Assembly: GCF_000208745.1 (NCBI RefSeq)
Contig: NC_030859.1
Location: forward strand, 17,854,128 to 17,918,127
Direction: 5' to 3'
Source of the DNA: Theobroma cacao
Taxonomy: Eukaryota > Streptophyta > Magnoliopsida > Malvales > Malvaceae
DNA: 64,000 nt
The position numbers were made by a program, and so were the translations under genes. The notes beneath the pieces were generated by a model, which was not told the origin of the DNA, searched no databases, and was given only the letters and a program-made list of their open reading frames with translations. The number at the start of each line of letters is the position of its first letter. Position 1 is the first letter of the stretch. Below, in pieces: positions 58,343 to 64,000 of this stretch.

Positions 58343-59468
58343 ATCCTCCATAATTTTCAAAATTTTCAAATACCAATAACTTTGGAAATCATGTGCATAA
58401 ATGAAGGTATTTTGCATATTTGAACCTTCACTTAGTGAATGTGGTTGGTTCTAGTCTGAATTGAGTGATTGACCAAGCATTTAACCAACAATTCTTCATT
58501 TGACTAGTCGGGCACTGAACACACACAAGCTTCCTTGCTCACTTTGCACCTAGTTTTGCCAACACTTTTTATGGCTTTGTGTTTTGCATCCATTCATGAG
58601 TGTTGTCAGAGTTGAGCCTTTAACTTCTAGAAGCAACCATGCTTCCACTCACATAAGTAGCCCCATCGAAAGTACCCAGTAATTATAGTACTTCAACATA
58701 TACATGTCATAAGTTTATTAAGAACTTTTGTTCAAACTTACCTTATACATTATGGGAACAAAACATTATACACCTTGGGATGGAAAATATAAATTAGTAC
58801 TTGCAATCATCCATGTGGTAGAATGGTTAGTACCTAAGACTTGCAGGCTTACCACAAACGTTGAGGTGAGCTCCCACCATTGAAGATTTAGTTGATAGGC
58901 TTGAAACCCATCCATCTTGAGGTCTTTATTACCAAGTCATTTTTTAGACCTTTAGTAAACGGATACGGTAAATTTTCACAAGACCTTACATAACTTATAG
59001 TGACTATGCCATCATTAATTATTTGTCTTGCAATACTATGTCAAAGGCCAATATATCGACTCTTTCCATTATATGCTTGATTATATGCCTTTGATACCAC
59101 TGCTTCATTGTCATAATGTATCAAGATTGGTGTCATTGGTTTAGGCCATAATAAAATTTCATGGAGTAAATCTCTTAACCATTCTTCTTCTTGGCCAACA
59201 GATGTTAGGCTATAAATTTAGCTACCATGGTGGAGTTCGCTTAACAAGATTATTTCTTAGAATCCCAAGAAACAACACCCCCACTTATAAAAACCCAAAC
59301 AATCGTAGAAGTATGATCTGCTCAATTTGAGTTCTAACTAACATCTATGTACCTTTCTAAAACTGAAGGAAAATTTAAATAACAAATGCCATAATTCATT
59401 GTACTTTTTAAGTACCTTAGAACTCTATGAACAGCATACCAATGTTCTTTACTTGGATTACTTGTAAA
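58343..59468 (-). pseudogene. Copia RNase H and 3' interior (heavily decayed)
   Basis: Scraps of the RNase H region on the minus strand, such as HWYAVHRVLRYLKSTMNY near 59410-59460 and GGVVSWDSKK near 59250-59280. Stops are dense, and below about 59100 nothing is recognisable. Confidence 0.55.
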
Positions 59469-60320
59469 CTAGCTTAGCATCCGAACTGCAAAAGCAATGT
59501 CCGACCTTGTACACACCATCCTATACATTAGACATCCAATCACCTTTACATATTCATTTTGTGCTATTGACATGTCTTTGTTGGGTACTAGCCTTAGATT
59601 ATAATCATAAGGTGTAGACATTAGCGTACAATTTGACTTACCATACTTCATTACAATCTTTTCAATGTAATAAGATTGAGACAATGTTAGGCCATTATTA
59701 TCTCTCATTATTCTTATACCAAGAAGCACATCTTCCACACCTATATCTTTCATGTCAAAATTCCTTAACAAGAACCTTTTCATGTCCATTACTTGTTCCA
59801 AATCAATACCAAAGATTAACATGCCATCCATATATAGATAAATGATGACACCTCTACCATTATGGAACTTATTATAGACACATTTGTAAGATTGACTGAT
59901 CTTGTAGCCGTTAGCTAGCACAACTTCATCAAACTTTTGATGCCATTGTTTAGGCGCTAGTTTTAATCCATTCAAGGACTTTACAAGCTTACATACTTTC
60001 CTTTCTTGACTAGAAAAGACAAACACTTCAGGTTGTTCCATATACACCTCTTCATCTAATTCACCATTTTGGAATGCCATTTGAACATCCATATTGTGAA
60101 TTACCATTTTATGTGTATATGCGAATGCTATAAGCACTCTAATTGTATCTATTCTTGCTACCGGTGCATATCTATCAAAATAATCAACACATTCCTTTTG
60201 TTTAAAGCCTTTAGCCACTAGCTTCATTTTAAACTTATCTATGGTTCCATCGACTTTCATTTTCTTTTTGAAAATCCATTTACAGCCTATTGACTTGGAA
60301 CCCTGAGGGAGGTTTACCAA
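59469..60320 (-). pseudogene. Copia reverse transcriptase (open for 283 codons, catalytic motif lost)
   Basis: RVT_2-type RT. It has SKSIGCKWIFKKKMKVDGTI, YAPVARIDTIRVLIAFA, MDVQMAFQNGELDEEVYMEQP and LNGLKLAPKQWHQKFD in normal order and spacing. The catalytic YVDD box reads YMDG (YLYMDGMLIFG near 59820-59850), so one of the two essential aspartates is gone although the frame is open. The ORF continues upstream, with interruptions, into the linker to integrase. Confidence 0.88.
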
Positions 60321-61225
60321 CTTTCAAGTTTTAATTCCCATCATCGAGTCCATCTCATCCTGTTTTGCTTTTCTCCAAAATGAAGCATCTTGAGACCTCA
60401 TTGTCTCCTCATAAGTTTGAGGTTCACCATTACCTTTTATGTTAAAGCAATAAGGTAAGTATTCACATGTTTCTTTTCTTGTACTTTTTGCTAGGTACAT
60501 GAAGAAATCAAATCCATATGTGTTTGCTTTTCTAATTCTTTTACTTCTTCAAAGCTTAATAGTTTCTTCACAATTTTTGAAAGTTTATCACTTTTTGTTA
60601 CTAGTTATTTGGGTCTTCGAATTGAATTGAACGTTGTTTCATCAAAGATAGCGTCTCTTTATTTCATGACTATATTAATGGATTATGAATCATTGGGCTT
60701 TATCACCATGAAACGATATGTTTTACTATGTTCAGCATATCCTATAAATATAAATTCAATTCCTTTTTCACCCACTCTCCTCTTTTTTGGTTCCAGAACT
60801 CTTACTATGGCTCGACATATCCAAACTCTTAAATAATTAAGGTTTGGCTTTCTTTCTTTCCCTAGCTCATAAAGAATAGTTTTACTCCTTTTGTTTGGAA
60901 TTCTATTTAGTATATGGCAAACCGTTAATAAGGCTTTGCACCAAAATCTTTTTCCTAAACTTGAATTAGAAAGCAGTACTTAATTTTTATTATTAATAAA
61001 ATAATTACAAGGCAGCTAGGCCTTACGGGAATTTTCAGCATAAAAAAAAACTTGAATTAGAAAGCAAAGCATTGACCATTTCCATAAGAACTTGATTCTT
61101 ACATTCCGTTACATCATTTTCTTCTGACGTACATGGAGTGGTAATCTCATGAATAATACCAATGGACTCAAAATACTTGGGATCATAATTTTCACCTCCT
61201 CTATCACTTCATAAACATTTGATAA
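60321..61225 (-). pseudogene. Copia integrase C-terminal half (broken)
   Basis: Minus strand: SDRGGENYDPKYFESIGI near 61200, TPCTSEENDVTECKN near 61115, FWCKALLTVCHILNRIP near 60925, GIEFIFIGYAEHSKTYRF near 60740. It carries stops, a frame change and a short insertion with long target duplication at 60976-61047. Confidence 0.7.
60976..61047 (-). mobile_element. 72-bp LINE-like 3'-end insertion with 19-bp target duplication
   Basis: AACTTGAATTAGAAAGCA (with one more leading A) stands at 60957-60975 and again at 61048-61066, splitting the integrase frame. The insert contains, on the minus strand, GCCTAGCTGCCTTGTAATT and TATTAATAATAAAAATT, like the 3' ends of plant LINEs. An A-run borders one end on the plus strand. 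A duplication of this length is typical of target-primed reverse transcription. Confidence 0.6.
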
Positions 61226-61696
61226 TCAATTCATAATACAACTTAATTTCATTTTTATAAATTTAAATTTCTCCATTACTTCATCTTTAGCATACAATAA
61301 GTAAACATAATAGTATCTTGAGAAGTCATCTATAAATGTTATGAAGTATTTCTTTCCACCAATATATGGAGTACTATGCATGTCACAAACATCAGAATGT
61401 ATTAATGCAAGCAATTTGGAGGTTCTTTCAACTTTAGGAAATAAGCTTCTTGTAATTTTAGTAACCATGCATGTCTTGCACATATAATTATTTACATCAA
61501 TATTGGGTATTATCTTTAATTTAGCAATATCATGCATTCTTTTATAATGAACATGACCTAATCTATTATGCCATAAATTAGACAAAGTTGCTTTACTATC
61601 ATGAACATTAAATAAGACATTAATATAAGTAGAATTAGTAATATTCTTATTAATATTAAGTTTGAACATGTTTTCACAAAAATATCCACTTCCCAC
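61226..61696 (-). pseudogene. Copia pre-integrase and integrase N-terminal half
   Basis: LWHNRLGHVHYKRMHDIAK, then CKTCMVTKITRSLFP (the HHCC zinc-binding region), then LIHSDVCD with the first catalytic Asp and YFITFIDDFSRYYYVYLL. Open for 156 codons and stopped near 61226 just before the second Asp region. Confidence 0.82.
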
Positions 61697-61757
61697 ATAT
61701 TATCCACCTTTTGTAAGGATAAACTTATCTGCTTCAAAAACTAATTTGAAGTCATAC

Positions 61758-62213
61758 TTATTCAACAAACCACCAGACAAAAGATTCTTCTAACTTCTGG
61801 TACACATAGACATTGCTTAGTACAAGTATTTTTCTAAAAGTAAACATGAGTTTCACGGTGCCTTTTCCTTTCACTTGTGTAGTGGAGGAATTTCCCATGT
61901 ACAACACGGTTCCATCATTGTCTGCTTCCAAAGTCTTGAAAAAACTCTTGTCCTTGCATACATGATTAGTTGCACTAGTGTTAACCCACCATGCTCCATC
62001 ATCTTGGAGAAAATTGACCTTGAAAACCGTAGCAACAAACCTGTTATTGTTCACACCTTGTGTCTTGTACTTCAAAAGTCTACATTCTGTCTTAAATTGT
62101 CCAAAACATGGACCCTTTTTGTTTCTTTTGATCTTATGACTTTTGTTATTTATATCAATGGAATGTTTTCTTTTATTGTATAAAATTGGCTTGTTTGATG
62201 ATTTGTGTTCCAT
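61758..62213 (-). pseudogene. Copia gag end and protease (active site lost)
   Basis: The zinc-knuckle region is degenerate (CFGQFKTECR). The protease box reads AWWVNTSATNHVC where the family has WWVDSGATRHIC, so the catalytic Asp and the following Ser-Gly are all changed. ILVLSNVYV follows as usual. Confidence 0.75.
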
Positions 62214-62383
62214 TATATGGACCTTTGAAGTCTCAAGATTCTTTCCATTCGAATCCTTTTCTTTTCATCTTGCTTGACTTTTTCTTGATTGCAATAATCT
62301 TCTTCTATTTGAGGATGATTACCAAGGTCCTTGAGAGACATATCTTTTTTCTTATGTTTTACAGTTATCTTAGTATCTCTCCA

Positions 62384-62782
62384 TCAAAGGGGAAGTTTAT
62401 CAATTATAGAAGACACCACAATAGCTTTGTCTATTTTAAGATTATATTGTCTAAAGTTATTAAGTATGCATTCAAGCTCATAAAATTGATCCATAACAAA
62501 ATGATCACATATGCATGTGAAAATACTTTTTTCCAACCGATATGCGTTTATTATGCATATCACACACAATACATTCATATTAAGTAAGGAAAGAATACTT
62601 ATCTTATAATCCAATGTAGAACCATTTTTCCATAAATAAATCTGGTCCATAGATTTTTCTTTGTTAACATCAAACTGATCTAACTTTTTCCAACGAATAA
62701 AGTTTCCTCTCTCGACACGGTCTAGCTTGGCAATGTTGGTAGCCATCTTTTTTAGTGAAGTCATTTTAAATTCCAATTCCAC
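62384..62782 (-). pseudogene. Copia gag N-terminal part (rearranged)
   Basis: MATNIAKLDRVERGNFIRW near 62744-62688 is the usual start of this gag. The order afterwards is condensed (KSMDQIYLWKNGSTLDYK, then FYELECILNNFRQY), indicating internal deletions. ATG candidates are at 62782 and 62746; the latter matches the family start. Confidence 0.7.
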
Positions 62783-62802
62783 AAAAAAATAAGTCTTAAA
62801 AT

Positions 62803-63613
62803 TGTTGGTACAAATGAGGTTTAGATGGAATTCAAAGAATCGAAAAAATTGACTTTAAGGTGAACCTTTTAATAGATGCTATTTTTAAGACTTATTTTGC
62901 CCCCACCACTCGGTATGTAAAAAGGGAATTATGCGAATAGCTTTAGAGATACAATGAAGCCAACGCCTAACTTCGTCTTTGCACATTACAAGAGTAGATT
63001 GTTAGATACACCCGGAGGTTTGCAAAGTTGTTCGGCCTTAGAGCTTACTTTCTATAACAAGTAGATTATAAAGAATTTGAATTCCTTTAATAGATGATTG
63101 GAACTTAAGTGTTTATACTTAATTTCAGAACATAACACTTTTATTGCTCTTGATTTTTTTGCTAATATTTTATTTGTTTTTGGTGTATCAAAATGGTTGG
63201 CAACAAGTCCTTTATATAGGCTTGCAAGTGTCTCTTCTTCAAGGACACAACCCTTTCATCAAGGCACTATTTTGTCTAAAAGACATCTTTACATTTTGCA
63301 AGACAACTTTTGGATAACGATATTGTTTCAATAATCATCTTATGAAAGGACAACCATTCATTCCATAAAACATAATCTTTAAGCTATAATTTGAAATGAT
63401 AACTTTTCATATTTAAACTTTTGAGTTGTGGTATTTTTTTTCAATTTATCTCATAACCTTTGGATGTCATTTTACCAAGAGATATAACCATTCACATGAA
63501 AAACCTACCTACAATCCAATAGTCACACTATATCACTTTATGTGACATAACCTTTGAGTTAAGATAATATTTCATTATGTGACATAACCTTTGATTTTGA
63601 AAATACACCAACA
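62803..63613 (-). repeat. 5' LTR of the minus-strand copia (about 811 bp)
   Basis: Plus-strand start TGTTGGTACAAATGAGG, end ACACCAACA. The inner flank (62790-62802) does not show a recognisable primer-binding site. Confidence 0.85.
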
Positions 63614-64000
63614 ATATGAACGATGTAACATAGAATGTAAAAAGCAAGAAAAAGTACCAACAAGAGAAAAACAATCAACGACCAACCTATGCATGGAGAT
63701 GATGATCATGCTCACTGATAGCTTCAACTACAATTTACAAGGTGATCAAAGAACTTAGCAAGGCAAATCAAATGCCAGACCAAATCCACTTAGTTTGTCT
63801 TCAAGAACCTTACTAAAACGTTCAATTGCTAATGGACTAAGGTAATTAATGTGGTCACCTACCTCACCTTTCCTCAAAAATTGCTTAGATTGGATGTGTA
63901 CCCTTTTTAACATTCAATCTTGTTGCCCATCAAATCTTTCATATTGCTCAAGTTACAAAACTTTGCTATTTCTTCAATGGCCCCTATTCTTTCTTCCTCG
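63614..64000 (-). pseudogene. 3' end of an inverted sulfotransferase copy
   Basis: Coding part 63755-64000 on the minus strand: EEERIGAIEEIAKFCNLSNM, then after a break [20 protein letters not shown] and FGLAFDLPC, with TAA at 63755-63757. It is clearly paralogous to 55478-55725. A one-base loss near 63908-63915, just after the MKDLMGN segment, shifts the frame. 63614-63754 is the 3' flank, paralogous to 55726-55850. The gene's 5' part lies beyond the window, so whether other breaks exist is unknown. Confidence 0.85.

Larger units (their letters stand above)
57409..63613 (-). mobile_element. Ty1/copia element on the minus strand, decayed
   Basis: LTRs are 57409-58342 and 62803-63613. They share long runs such as AAATGAGGTTTAGATGGAATTC and end CACCAACA. 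On the minus strand the interior gives gag (62782), zinc knuckle/protease (62213), integrase (61696) and RT (60320), the copia order. The putative flanks GCATG and ATATG agree at only three of five bases. The target was the 3' flank of an inverted sulfotransferase copy, which continues on both sides. Confidence 0.87.

Noticed and set aside
1..64000. tRNA, rRNA and snRNA genes
   Set aside because: No cloverleaf with A/B boxes or rRNA segments was recognised by eye; tRNAscan-SE and Rfam searches would be decisive.

Overview
This window is plant nuclear DNA, most likely from a eudicot. It holds one spliced multi-exon gene with GT-AG introns, AT-rich spacers, and nested Ty3/gypsy and Ty1/copia LTR retrotransposons, MITEs and a hAT-like element. 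The family content would suit a rosid such as a member of the Malvaceae, but that is a guess. There is no bacterial-style gene organisation. I recognised no tRNA, rRNA or CRISPR array.

Layout. (1) 1-11009: most of a decayed Tat-lineage (Ogre/Retand-like) Ty3/gypsy element. It has gag, protease plus G-patch, a putative intron, RT, RNase H, a second (archaeal-type) RNase H, integrase, a tandem-repeat 3' region and a 2.4-kb 3' LTR. (2) 11010-14410: remnant of a minus-strand copia-type LTR element. Its interior joins the start of a copia gag to a domain resembling the 'putative plant transposon protein' family (PF20167). (3) 14411-19246: spacer with one HCF173-like exon fragment (minus strand) and a fold-back MITE. 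(4) 19247-27210: the only apparently intact gene, 12 coding exons and 1036 aa. It has two C-terminal BRCT domains and an E2F-type site just upstream. (5) 28251-64000: a cytosolic sulfotransferase (SOT) gene cluster that has been duplicated, inverted and wrecked. It contains a locus whose coding region is gone but whose flanks remain (28.2-30.2 kb), a promoter-only relic (31.7-33.4 kb), a pseudogene with several stops (52.8-53.8 kb), a copy broken only by an 8-bp tandem duplication (54.7-55.7 kb), and the 3' end of an inverted copy (63.6-64.0 kb).

The SOT cluster has been a landing site for transposons. These are a 722-bp unclassified insertion with a 7-bp target duplication, a 1.09-kb hAT-like element, and an Athila element (35.2-45.8 kb) that lost RT/RNase H/integrase core. 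A 3.05-kb solo LTR with a perfect TSD sits inside the Athila 3' LTR. There is also a 267-bp copia solo LTR, a full copia with TSD TGCAA in a SOT promoter, and a minus-strand copia in the 3' flank of the inverted SOT, which itself carries a short LINE-like insertion. Because the SOT copies are paralogous, the empty sites can be read from one another, which fixes several insertion boundaries.

Only the BRCT gene looks functional. The 54.7-kb SOT could be functional if the 8-bp duplication is an error or an allele. The least ordinary items are the gag/PF20167 chimera, the coding-less SOT locus, the putative frame-preserving intron in the Tat element, and the E2F-linked tandem-BRCT gene.
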